Source of the DNA: Dokdonella koreensis DS-123
GTDB lineage: Bacteria; Pseudomonadota; Gammaproteobacteria; Xanthomonadales; Rhodanobacteraceae
Reading direction: 5' to 3'
Assembly: GCF_001632775.1 (NCBI RefSeq)
Contig: NZ_CP015249.1
Span: 538,686-602,685 of the forward strand
Length of the DNA stretch: 64,000 nucleotides
This document shows positions 1 to 8,034 of the stretch, piece after piece (the stretch's first letter is position 1; each line of letters begins with the position of its first letter). Made by a program: the position numbers and the translations under genes. The notes under the pieces are model-generated. The model was not told the DNA's origin. It saw only the letters and a list, made by a program, of their open reading frames with translations, and made no database searches.

Positions 1-1967
1 TCGTAGCAGCCGGCGATCGAGGCGATCGTCGCGGTCGGCGCGATCGCGATCAGCAGCGAGTTGCGCAGGCCCTGCGTGCGGATGCGCTCGCGCAGTTCGT
101 TCCAGCGCTCGGCCGGGATCGTCGGGCGCGCCTGCGGCCAGTAGTCGAACTGCAGCTCGCCGCGCGCCGCGCGGCTTTCCTCGAAGCCCGGGTGACGGCC
201 GAGCTCGGCCGCCAGCTCGCAGGAGCTGACCAGCGCGTTGTAGTAGATCTCCTCGGCGATCTGCGAGGACAGCGCCAGCGCCTCGGCCGAGTCGAACGGC
301 AGGCGCAGCTGGAAGAACAGGTCCTGCAGGCCCATCACGCCGAGGCCGACCGGCCGCCACTTGCGGTTGGCGGTGGCGGCGGTGTCGATCGGGTAGAAGT
401 TGATGTCGATGACGCGGTCGAGCTGGCGCACCGCGGTGCGCACGGTGGCGGCGAGCTTGTCGAAGTCGAAGCCGCCGTCGCCGACGTGGCGCGCCAGGTT
501 GATCGAGCCGAGGTTGCAGACCGCGGTCTCGCTGCCGGAGGTGACCTCGAGGATCTCGGTGCACAGGTTCGACAGGTGGACCACGTTCGCCGGCAGCGCG
601 GTCTGGTTGCTGGTCGCGTTGCTGCGGTCCTTGAACGTCATCCAGCCGTTGCCGGTCTGCGCCAGCGTGCGCAGCATGCGCGAGTAGAGCTCGCGCGCCT
701 TGATCGTCTTGACGGCCAGGCCGTCGGCCTCGGCCTGGCGGTAGGCCTGGTCGAACGCCTCGCCCCAGGTGTCGACGAAGTGCGGCACGATCTTCGGGTC
801 GAACAGCGACCAGTCCGCGTCGCGCTCGACGCGCCGCATGAACTCGTCCGGCACCCAGTTGGCCAGGTTCAGGTTGTGCGTGCGGCGCGCCTCGTCGCCG
901 GTGTTGTCGCGCAGCTCGAGGAATTCCTCGATGTCGGCGTGCCAGGTCTCCAGGTAGACGCAGGCCGCGCCCTTGCGCTTGCCGCCCTGGTTGACCGCCG
1001 CCACCGAGGCGTCGAGCGTCTTGAGCCACGGCACCAGGCCGTTGGAGTGGCCGTTGGTGCCGCGGATCAGCGAGCCGCGCGAGCGCACGCGCGAGTACGA
1101 GAGCCCGATGCCGCCGGCGAACTTGGACAGCTTGGCGACGTCGGCGTACTTGTCGTAGATGCTTTCCAGCGAATCGCCCGGCGAGTCGAGCAGAAAGCAC
1201 GAGGACAGCTGCTGGTGCGCGGTGCCGGCGTTGAACAGCGTCGGCGAGCTCGGGATGTACTCCAGCGAGGACATCAGCCGGTACAGCTCCAGCGTCTCGC
1301 CGATGTCGCCGCCGCCGAGCGCGCAGGCGATGCGCATGAAGAAGTACTGCGGCGTCTCCAGGACCTTGCGCAGCTGCGGATGGCGCAGCAGGTAGCGGTC
1401 GTAGACCGTGCGCAGGCCGAAGTACTCGAAGCGGCGCGTGGCCAGCGGGTCGATCGCGTCGTTGAACTTGCGCGCGTTCAGCGCGACGAAGTCGCGCAGG
1501 GCGTCGTTGATGACGCCGACCTCGGCGCCGCGGGCGACCGACTGGGAGAACGACTGGATCTCCTGGCCGGCGACCTCCTTGTCGATGTAGGCCGACAGCA
1601 GGCGGCCGGCGAGGAAGCCGTACTCGGGCTCCTCGGCGGTGAGCGCGGCGGCGGTGCGGATCGAGAGTTCGTCGAGCTCGCGCGTGCTGGCGCCGTCGTA
1701 GAGGCCGCCGATCGTCTTGAGCGCCACGCGCATCGGGTCGACCGCATGCAGGCCCTCGGCGGTGCGCGTCACCGCGCGCACGATCTTGCCGACGTCCACG
1801 ACCTCGGTCGAGCCGTTGCGCTTGGTCACGCGCATCTGCGCCGGGCTGTGCGGCGGGGTCAGCGCGAAATCGTTCTTGTTGGCGCCGTCGGCCTTGGCGG
1901 GCGTGGCGACAACGGGAGATGGGGTGTCGGCATCCGCGGATGCGGGGCGCATATCCAGGGGGTGCAT
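1..1967 (-). CDS. nrdA: Class Ia ribonucleoside-diphosphate reductase alpha subunit, 3' end outside the window
   Basis: Reduces ribonucleoside diphosphates to deoxyribonucleotides together with the NrdB radical subunit. About 655 codons are visible; the C-terminal ~100 residues, including the Cys-X-X-Cys type tail expected there, lie beyond position 1. An ATP-cone allosteric domain occupies roughly residues 45-135. The substrate-site motifs are plain: SSCFLLDSPGDS (first redox cysteine), SNLCTEI (thiyl-radical cysteine plus catalytic Glu, near residue 468) and CNLGSINL (second redox cysteine), with PTATIASIAG close to the window edge. The ATG at 1967 is preceded by a strong GGAGGAAA ribosome site. 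A cobalamin riboswitch and a good promoter lie upstream, so expression is probably shut down when B12 is plentiful. The family call is firm; nrdB would be expected further downstream, outside the window. Confidence 0.97.
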   Translation of the reverse strand, partial: MHPLDMRPASADADTPSPVVATPAKADGANKNDFALTPPHSPAQMRVTKRNGSTEVVDVGKIVRAVTRTAEGLHAVDPMRVALKTIGGLYDGASTRELDELSIRTAAALTAEEPEYGFLAGRLLSAYIDKEVAGQEIQSFSQSVARGAEVGVINDALRDFVALNARKFNDAIDPLATRRFEYFGLRTVYDRYLLRHPQLRKVLETPQYFFMRIACALGGGDIGETLELYRLMSSLEYIPSSPTLFNAGTAHQQLSSCFLLDSPGDSLESIYDKYADVAKLSKFAGGIGLSYSRVRSRGSLIRGTNGHSNGLVPWLKTLDASVAAVNQGGKRKGAACVYLETWHADIEEFLELRDNTGDEARRTHNLNLANWVPDEFMRRVERDADWSLFDPKIVPHFVDTWGEAFDQAYRQAEADGLAVKTIKARELYSRMLRTLAQTGNGWMTFKDRSNATSNQTALPANVVHLSNLCTEILEVTSGSETAVCNLGSINLARHVGDGGFDFDKLAATVRTAVRQLDRVIDINFYPIDTAATANRKWRPVGLGVMGLQDLFFQLRLPFDSAEALALSSQIAEEIYYNALVSSCELAAELGRHPGFEESRAARGELQFDYWPQARPTIPAERWNELRERIRTQGLRNSLLIAIAPTATIASIAGCY

Positions 1968-2172
1968 GGGTTTCCTCCGTAGCCTGTCGGGCGACCTGCT
2001 CCTCCGCGCAGGAACGATCGGGTTGGCCACCGGGAACGGAAACGTCACCGACGGCACGCGGTCGGGCGTCCCGTCTCGTGACGCATCCTCCCCGCGGAGG
2101 CGGCCACCCGCGCCGGCGGGCTGACGATCGGCGTCCGGCGTCTCAAGGGACGCGACGGCAGTCGCAGCCATC

Positions 2173-2368
2173 CAACGTGTCGGCAGGTCTTCGGGCTTGT
2201 GGACGTGGGCCTTCCGGCTCGCCTAGTTTCCGCCGCTTCCCAGTCCCGACGGACCAGTGCTGAACGCGGATTTCGTTTCCACTTACCGCTGCGGGGCAGC
2301 TCCGGTCTCGCACCGGATTCCCTATTAAGCCGGCTGGACCGTTAGGTCCGGCGGGCACCGACGAACAC
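2173..2368 (-). promoter_or_regulatory. Cobalamin (adenosylcobalamin-type) riboswitch upstream of nrdA
   Basis: Read on the minus strand, the hallmarks occur in the correct order: AATAGGGAA-(T)CCGGTGCGA, GCTGCCCCGCAGCGGTAAG (the conserved core), CACTGG...CGGGACTGGGAAG, GAGCC, and the B12 box CCCGAAGACCTGCCG near the 3' end. The outer ends (TCGTCGG / CCGAC) can pair as P1. The aptamer begins a few bases after the predicted transcription start and ends about 205 nt before the nrdA start codon. That leader (1968-2172) is GC-rich, has no U-tract terminator that I can see, and holds a possible CCTCCGCGGGGAGG hairpin. Whether control is by termination, Rho or sequestration of the GGAGG site is therefore unclear. 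Confidence 0.93.
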
Positions 2369-2397
2369 AAGCTATTGTGGTCGCCGGTGCATGTCAA
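2369..2397 (-). promoter_or_regulatory. Sigma70-type promoter of the nrdA riboswitch transcript
   Basis: On the minus strand a perfect TTGACA (2397-2392) is followed after 17 nt by TAGCTT (2374-2369). The predicted start near 2362 falls immediately before the first conserved bases of the cobalamin riboswitch, which makes the assignment consistent. Confidence 0.65.
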
Positions 2398-2473
2398 CCG
2401 ATTATTTTGTGCCTCGCATCTTGCTTTTTGCGGAGGCCGCGCGGGGCGCGGGTTTGCCGGCATCCGGTGCCGG

Positions 2474-3904
2474 TCAGCGCGGCGGCGGCTCGAAACCGTC
2501 GCGGAACAGGGCGTCTTCCGCGGCCAGGCACAGGCCCACCGCGGCCACCGCGAGCGGTTCGGCCAGGGCCGGCATCGGGTTGGCCACCAGGTCCGGCAGC
2601 GGCCGCAGCTCGGGCGCCCATCCGGCCAGCTCGACGGGGGTGTCCGTGGTCGGCGTGAAGCCGGCGTAGTGGTCCTCGCCGCAGACCAGGCCGGCACCCG
2701 CGGTGGCGAGGTCGACCGTATGGACGGTCTCGAAGACGAAGACCTTCTCGCCGCTGCGGCTGGCGCCGAGCGCCAGCAGGGCCCGGCCGCCGGCCACGGC
2801 GATCGCGCCGCTCGGGAAGCTGCCGTTGTCGGTCAGGTAGCGGCGCTGGCCGCGCAGCGCCAGGTCCGCGTCCAGGCGCATCAGCACGGTGCCGGTGTGC
2901 TGCGCCTCGCCGTTGGCTTCGCCGTAGAGCCAGACGCTGCCGTCGTGGACGGCGCTGTCGATGGCGTTGAAGAACGGCACCAGCACGCGCGCCGGCGCCG
3001 GAGCCAGGTCGGCGCCGACGCGCTGGAGGTAGAAGAAGTTGGGGCCGAACGCGGTACGGCGGCCGGTGATCACCCAGCCGCCGTCGGGGTGCGGCAGCAG
3101 CGCCAGCGCACGGGCGCGGATCCCGGCGCTGCCCGGGTGGCCGATCAGGCGGGCGCCGCGCAGCGTGCCGCCTTTGCTGATGCTGACCAGGCCGTCGCCG
3201 CTCTCGACGCTGACCGGGCCGGTCCGCCGCGCCGTCTCCAGCAGCAGCACGTCGTGGCCGTCGTCGCCGGTCTGCCAGTCGACCACGCGCTCCTGGTCGG
3301 CGGTGCCGAGCGTATAGGCGGACAGCACGCTGCCGTCGGCCGGGTCGATCGTCGCCAGCAGGCCGTCGCCGGTACCGAACACGCCGTCGACCGATCGCTG
3401 CACCTCGCCGAGCACCCGCACGGCACTGCCCGGGGAGGCGGGTGTCTTGAGGCGCACGGACTCGAACGAGGCCTGCGGCAGGTTCAGGCGCACGCTCCAG
3501 ACCGGCAGCAGGTCTGCATCCAGGCGCGTCACGAACAAGCGCCGCGGTCCGGCCGAATCGTCGTATTCGAGGCTGGCGGCGAGGACGTCGCCGTCGCCGA
3601 GGGCGACCAGCGATTGCGGTACCTGGGCGTGTCCGGCGTTGCTGGGCAGGGCGCGGGCGGCCAGCCGGGCGCCGTCGCGATCGCGCGCGACCAGGTACAG
3701 CGCCTCGTGCAGGGTCTCGTCGAGCCGCGCGCCGAGCGTGACCCAGCTGCCGTCGCCGCGGACCGCCGCGCCGGCGACCCGCACCTCGAGGTCGCCGGGC
3801 GCGAGCGCGATGCTGTCGTGGAAGAGGGCGGCCTTGCCGGCGTGGACGGTCGACGGGCCCGACAGCACGAGTCCCAGGCTGCCGGCGAGAATCAGGTGTT
3901 TCAT
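2474..3904 (-). CDS. Secreted beta-propeller-like protein with C-terminal GFE motif
   Basis: 476 residues from the ATG at 3904, which has GAGGAG about 9 nt upstream. The first ~22 residues (MKHLILAGSLGLVLSGPSTVHA) form a typical Sec signal peptide. The body is Gly/Asp/Val-rich with repeating strands (for example GDGDVLAASLEYDDSAG, GDGLLATIDPADGSVLSAYTLG), the look of a delta-60-type or WD-like beta-propeller, but no catalytic motif is visible. The protein ends with EDALFRDGFEPPPR, a hydrophobic-F-R-D-G-F-E motif also seen near the N-terminus of the DUF1800 protein at 11.4 kb. The function is unknown; periplasmic or surface location is inferred from the signal peptide. Confidence 0.85.
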   Translation of the reverse strand: MKHLILAGSLGLVLSGPSTVHAGKAALFHDSIALAPGDLEVRVAGAAVRGDGSWVTLGARLDETLHEALYLVARDRDGARLAARALPSNAGHAQVPQSLVALGDGDVLAASLEYDDSAGPRRLFVTRLDADLLPVWSVRLNLPQASFESVRLKTPASPGSAVRVLGEVQRSVDGVFGTGDGLLATIDPADGSVLSAYTLGTADQERVVDWQTGDDGHDVLLLETARRTGPVSVESGDGLVSISKGGTLRGARLIGHPGSAGIRARALALLPHPDGGWVITGRRTAFGPNFFYLQRVGADLAPAPARVLVPFFNAIDSAVHDGSVWLYGEANGEAQHTGTVLMRLDADLALRGQRRYLTDNGSFPSGAIAVAGGRALLALGASRSGEKVFVFETVHTVDLATAGAGLVCGEDHYAGFTPTTDTPVELAGWAPELRPLPDLVANPMPALAEPLAVAAVGLCLAAEDALFRDGFEPPPR

Positions 3905-4094
3905 CGGGAAGACTCCTCGGGTGGGATCGGCGTCGCCTGCCGCGAATGCAGCGGCGGTATCCGACCAGGACGGATTCCGGCGCCCGATCCACTCAGGGGC
4001 CGTCGCGTGCCGGTCGGGTCGATCCGGCCGGGCGCGGCGTTCGCCGCGGCCGGCGATGCGGCTATGCTGGGCGCCGACCGTCACCGGCGTGCGC

Positions 4095-5324
4095 ATGCTC
4101 AACAAGCTCTGGCTCGGCTTCTTCCTGACCGCGGCGGTGGCCGCGCTGGCGCGCTGGCTGTTCGGCGGCGACGGGACCGTGTTCGCGGCGATGGTCGGCA
4201 GCCTGTTCGACATGGCGCGGCTGTCGGTCGAGGTCATGGTGCTGCTGTTCGGCACGCTGACGCTGTGGCTGGGCTTCCTGCGCATCGCCGAACAGGCCGG
4301 CCTGGTCGCCGCGCTGGCGCGCCTGCTCGGCCCGCTGTTCGCGCGGCTGATGCCGGAGGTGCCGCGCGACCATCCGGCGATCGGCCTCATCACGCTGAAC
4401 TTCGCCGCCAACGCGCTGGGCCTGGACAACGCGGCCACGCCGATCGGCCTGCGCGCGATGCGCGAGCTGCAGTCGCTGAACCCGGCACCCGAGACCGCCA
4501 GCAACGCGCAGATCCTGTTCCTGGTGCTCAACGCCTCGTCGCTGACGGTGCTGCCGGTGTCGATCTTCATGTACCGGGCGCAGCAGGGTGCGGCCGATCC
4601 GACCCTGGTCTTCCTGCCGATCCTGCTGGCGACCAGCGCCTCGACCCTGGCGGGCCTGCTGGCGGTGGCGGCGGTCCAGCGGCTGCGGCTGTGGGACCCG
4701 GTGGTGCTGGCGTTTCTCGGTGCCGGCGCGGTGCTGCTGGGCGGCTTCATCGCGGTGCTGGCGACGCTGTCGGCGGCGGCGCTCGCGGCGCTGTCGTCGC
4801 TGCTCGGCAACCTCGTGCTGTTCGCGATCGTCGTCGCGTTCCTGGTCGCCGGCGCGGTGCGCCGTGTGCCGGTCTACGAGAGTTTCGTCGAAGGGGCGCG
4901 GCAGGGGTTCGAGGTCGCCCGGGACCTGCTGCCGTACCTGGTGGCGATGCTCTGCGCGGTCGGCGTGCTGCGGGCGTCCGGGGCGCTGGACCTGGCGCTG
5001 GACGGCATCCGCTGGCTGGCGACGGTCGCCGGCGCCGACACGCGCTTCGTCGACGCGATGCCCACTGCCCTGGTCAAGCCGTTCTCCGGCAGCGCCGCGC
5101 GGGCGCTGCTGATCGAGACGATGCAGCACCACGGCGTCGACAGCTTCCCGGCGCTGCTGGCGGCCACGGTGCAGGGCAGCACCGAGACGACGTTCTACGT
5201 GCTGGCGGTGTATTTCGGCGCGGTCGGCGTCCGCCGTGCGCGCCATGCGGTCGGCTGCGCACTGCTGGCCGACCTCGCCGGCGTGCTGGCGTCGATCGCC
5301 GTGTGCTACTGGTTCTTCGGCTGA
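4095..5324 (+). CDS. Nucleoside-recognition (SpmA/SpmB-like, Gate domain) membrane protein
   Basis: 409 residues, almost entirely hydrophobic with about 9-10 membrane segments. It contains two tandem Gate-type units like Bacillus SpmA and SpmB fused end to end. Signature stretches are NFAANALGLDNAATPIGL (first half, residues ~100-117) and KPFSGSAARALLIE plus QGSTETTFY (second half). These match the spore maturation protein A/B families, which are common in non-sporulating proteobacteria, where their transport substrate is unknown. The ATG at 4095 is chosen because MLNKLWLGFF starts the first membrane helix; an upstream in-frame extension is possible. No close operon partner on the same strand. 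Confidence 0.88.
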   Translation: MLNKLWLGFFLTAAVAALARWLFGGDGTVFAAMVGSLFDMARLSVEVMVLLFGTLTLWLGFLRIAEQAGLVAALARLLGPLFARLMPEVPRDHPAIGLITLNFAANALGLDNAATPIGLRAMRELQSLNPAPETASNAQILFLVLNASSLTVLPVSIFMYRAQQGAADPTLVFLPILLATSASTLAGLLAVAAVQRLRLWDPVVLAFLGAGAVLLGGFIAVLATLSAAALAALSSLLGNLVLFAIVVAFLVAGAVRRVPVYESFVEGARQGFEVARDLLPYLVAMLCAVGVLRASGALDLALDGIRWLATVAGADTRFVDAMPTALVKPFSGSAARALLIETMQHHGVDSFPALLAATVQGSTETTFYVLAVYFGAVGVRRARHAVGCALLADLAGVLASIAVCYWFFG

Positions 5325-5348
5325 GCCGGCGTGCGGGACCGGCCGGGG

Positions 5349-5546
5349 TCAGACCGGGCGGCCGCGCAAGACCCGGGCCGGCAGCAGGAGCAGGCTGCGC
5401 AGGAACTCGAAGACGCCGGTGACGGCGATGCCGATCAGCCGGAACGGCAACAGCAGCAGCCAGACCACGGGATAGAGGATCAGGGCGAGCAGCGCCAGCG
5501 GCCAGCAGACCACCAGCAGCAACAGCCACAGCAGGAAGCTCAACAT
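5349..5546 (-). CDS. Small hydrophobic membrane protein (65 aa), hypothetical
   Basis: MLSFLLWLLLLVVCWPLALL at the start followed by Leu/Val-rich sequence gives two predicted membrane helices and a basic C-terminus (LLLLPARVLRGRPV). The ATG at 5546 is preceded by GCGAGGACA at good spacing. It lies 77 nt downstream of the beta-repeat protein gene on the same strand and is probably cotranscribed with it. I do not recognise a family; the ribosome site, the membrane-type composition and the lack of a competing gene support it as real. Confidence 0.6.
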   Translation of the reverse strand: MLSFLLWLLLLVVCWPLALLALILYPVVWLLLLPFRLIGIAVTGVFEFLRSLLLLPARVLRGRPV

Positions 5547-5623
5547 CGATGTCCTCGCAGGATCGGACCGGTGCGTCGCACCGGTCCGACGGATGGTGGT
5601 GGCGGAAAGACCGGCTATCAACC

Positions 5624-6277
5624 TCAGCCGGCCGGCTGGTCGCCGCTGAAGGCCTGGGCGTTGGCGCCCTTGATCGGGCCGATCTGCGCGGTGTCGCTGA
5701 CGAACAGCTCGACCTCGCGGCGGAACTCCAGCGTGCCCTCGACGACGGCGCGCGGTCCGATCACGATGCGCGGCTTGCGCGAGTTGCCCGACGTGAACCA
5801 GCCGCCGGGCTTCTCGACGAGAAGGTCGCCGTCGACGCGCGAATCGGCGCCGACCAGGACATTGCCGCTGACGGTCTTGATGCCGCCGCCGACACGGGCC
5901 GCGTCGAGCCGGATCTCGCCGTTGACGTTGGATACCGCGCCGCTGACCTCGGCGCCGCGGCCGAGGTGGACGCGGCCGTTGACGGTCTCGACCGACTCGG
6001 CGATGCGGCTGCGCGGGCCGACCTCGATCGAGCCGTTGACGGTGCTGAGCTCGCGCGCGCCGACATCGGCCGTCAGCGCGATCGAGCCGTTGACGGTCTC
6101 GGCCGATTCGACGCGGGCGCCGTCCTCGATGCGGATCGAGCCGTTGACGGTGCTGACGTCGCCGGCCGTCTGGTTGGCTTCCACGCGCACCGAGCCGTTG
6201 ACCTTGCTGATGTCGCCGTCGGCCAGTACCGGCAGGGCCAGCAGCAGTGCGAGCGGGACGATGAGAAAACGGGACAT
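5624..6277 (-). CDS. Periplasmic beta-solenoid repeat protein (TVNGSI repeats)
   Basis: 217 residues with a Sec signal peptide (MSRFLIVPLALLLALPVLA). Residues ~20-135 consist of about seven repeats of 18-20 residues centred on K/S-T-V-N-G-S/R/E-I/V: SKVNGSVRV, STVNGSIRI, ETVNGSIAL, STVNGSIEV, ETVNGRVHL, SNVNGEIRL, KTVSGNVLV. This ladder with small polar turns resembles polymer-forming or DUF4097/bactofilin-type beta-helices. The tail contains charged sequence (GWFTSGNSRKPRIVIGPRAVVEGTLEF) like the closing strands of such folds. The ATG has AGGAGG upstream. The role is unknown; adhesin-like or scaffold functions are guesses. Confidence 0.8.
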   Translation of the reverse strand: MSRFLIVPLALLLALPVLADGDISKVNGSVRVEANQTAGDVSTVNGSIRIEDGARVESAETVNGSIALTADVGARELSTVNGSIEVGPRSRIAESVETVNGRVHLGRGAEVSGAVSNVNGEIRLDAARVGGGIKTVSGNVLVGADSRVDGDLLVEKPGGWFTSGNSRKPRIVIGPRAVVEGTLEFRREVELFVSDTAQIGPIKGANAQAFSGDQPAG

Positions 6278-6504
6278 GTCTTGGGCCTCCTGTGGGTATG
6301 CCGGCCATGGGATGCAGGCGGGCCGTCATCGGTTTAACGCACCTGCGCCGGCATGACCTCCGGCACGGTCCGTCCCGGGCGGGCGCTCCGCCGCCTTCGC
6401 CCCCGGCCTGCCGGCGGTGCCGCGGCGGGAGCCCGCGTCTGCGCCCCAAAGACCATGACACGCTCTAACATACGCGATTCTTCCTGCCGGAAACCCCAAG
6501 CCTC

Positions 6505-8034
6505 GTGTCCCGACCCAAGCCCGTCCTGCTGCTGATCCTCGATGGCTGGGGCCATCGCGAGGAGACCGCCCACAACGCGATCGCCCAGGCGCGCCTGCCG
6601 CACTGGCGCACGCTGCTGGCCGACTGCCCGCACACGCTGGTGCAGACGCACGGCCTCCACGTCGGCCTGCCGGACGGCCAGATGGGCAATTCCGAGGTCG
6701 GCCACATGACGATCGGCTCGGGACGCGTCCTCTACCAGGACCTGACCCGCATCGACGCGGCGATCGCCGACGGCAGCTTCTACGGGAACCCGGCGCTCAA
6801 CGGCGCCTGCGCGGCGGTCCGGGACACGGGCCGCACGCTGCACGTGTTCGGCCTGCTGTCGCCCGGCGGCGTGCACAGCCACGAGGCGCACATCCTCGCC
6901 CTGCTCGAGCTGGCGCGCCGGCAGGGCGTGGCGCGGGTCGCCGTCCATGCGTTCCTGGACGGCCGCGACATGCCGCCGCAAAGCGCCGAGCCGAGCCTGC
7001 GGCTGCTCGAGGAGACCTGCCGGCGCCTCGGCAATGCGCGGATCGCCACGGTCTGCGGCCGCTACTTCGCGATGGATCGCGACCAGCGCTGGGATCGCGT
7101 CGAGCGCGCCTATGCCGCGATCGTCGAGGGCGCTTCCGGCCTTCACGCCGCCGACGGCCTGTCGGCGCTGCAGGCCGCCTATGCGCGCGGGGAGGGCGAC
7201 GAGTTCGTGCAGCCGACGGTGATCGACGGCGGCGTGCCGGTCGAGGACGGCGACGCGGTCGTCTACATGAACTTCCGCGCCGACCGCGCGCGCCAGCTGA
7301 CCCAGGTCTTCGTCGATCCGGCGTTCGCCGGGTTCGAGCGTGCGCGCGTGCCGCGCCTGGCGGCCTTCGTGACGCTGACCGAGTACGCGGCCGGCCTGCC
7401 GGTCACGGCGATCGCCTGGCCGCCGCAGTCGACCGAGCGATCGCTCGGCGAGTACCTGGCCTCGCTCGGGCTGGCCCAGCTGCGGATCGCCGAGACCGAG
7501 AAGTACGCGCACGTGACGTTCTTCTTCTCCGGCGGGCGCGAGGCGCCGTTCGACGGCGAGCAGCGCATCCTGGTGCCCAGTCCCAAGGTGGCGACCTACG
7601 ACCTGCTGCCGGCGATGAGCTGCCCGGCGGTCACCGACGCCCTGGTCGCCGCGATCGGCGCGGGCACGTTCGATTTCATCGTCTGCAACATCGCCAATCC
7701 GGACATGGTCGGCCATACCGGCATCGAGGCGGCGGCGATCGAGGCCGCCGAGGTCGTCGACGCCGCGCTCGGCCGCATCGTCGCGGCGATCCGCGCCGCC
7801 GGCGGCGAGATGCTGATCAGCGCCGACCACGGCAACCTCGAGCAGATGCTCGACGAGAACGGCGTCCCGCATACCCAGCACACGGTCGGGCCGGTGCCGC
7901 TGGTCTACGTCGGCCGGCCGGCCACGCTGCGGCCCGGCACGCTGGCCGACCTGGCGCCGAGCGTGCTGACCTTGATGGGCCTGCCGCAGCCGCCGCAGAT
8001 GACCGGGCACAGCCTGGTCGAGTTCACCGGTTGA
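6505..8034 (+). CDS. gpmI: 2,3-bisphosphoglycerate-independent phosphoglycerate mutase
   Basis: Interconverts 3- and 2-phosphoglycerate in glycolysis and gluconeogenesis, using two Mn ions and a phosphoserine intermediate; cytoplasmic. 509 residues, normal for the family (E. coli 514). The N-terminal LLILDGWGHRE supplies a metal Asp, DGQMGNSEVGH carries the catalytic serine (about residue 63), and near the C-terminus ISADHGNLE and HTQHTVGPVPLVY give the remaining metal ligands. The start is GTG, with no clear Shine-Dalgarno sequence; it aligns with the conserved N-terminus. Its stop overlaps the next start by one base (TGATG), so envC is translationally coupled to it, as in many proteobacteria. 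Confidence 0.97.
   Translation: MSRPKPVLLLILDGWGHREETAHNAIAQARLPHWRTLLADCPHTLVQTHGLHVGLPDGQMGNSEVGHMTIGSGRVLYQDLTRIDAAIADGSFYGNPALNGACAAVRDTGRTLHVFGLLSPGGVHSHEAHILALLELARRQGVARVAVHAFLDGRDMPPQSAEPSLRLLEETCRRLGNARIATVCGRYFAMDRDQRWDRVERAYAAIVEGASGLHAADGLSALQAAYARGEGDEFVQPTVIDGGVPVEDGDAVVYMNFRADRARQLTQVFVDPAFAGFERARVPRLAAFVTLTEYAAGLPVTAIAWPPQSTERSLGEYLASLGLAQLRIAETEKYAHVTFFFSGGREAPFDGEQRILVPSPKVATYDLLPAMSCPAVTDALVAAIGAGTFDFIVCNIANPDMVGHTGIEAAAIEAAEVVDAALGRIVAAIRAAGGEMLISADHGNLEQMLDENGVPHTQHTVGPVPLVYVGRPATLRPGTLADLAPSVLTLMGLPQPPQMTGHSLVEFTG

Noticed and set aside
2375-5422. Very long plus-strand open frame antisense to the secreted protein and through the SpmAB-like gene
   Set aside because: Its sequence is Arg/Ala/Gly-rich low complexity without conserved motifs, typical of antisense frames in high-GC DNA; the real genes in the region have signal peptides, ribosome sites and family motifs.
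5870-6200. Recurring GCCGTTGACGGT segments as a DNA repeat or operator array
   Set aside because: They are in frame and encode the TVNG repeats of the beta-solenoid protein; codon-level repetition explains them.
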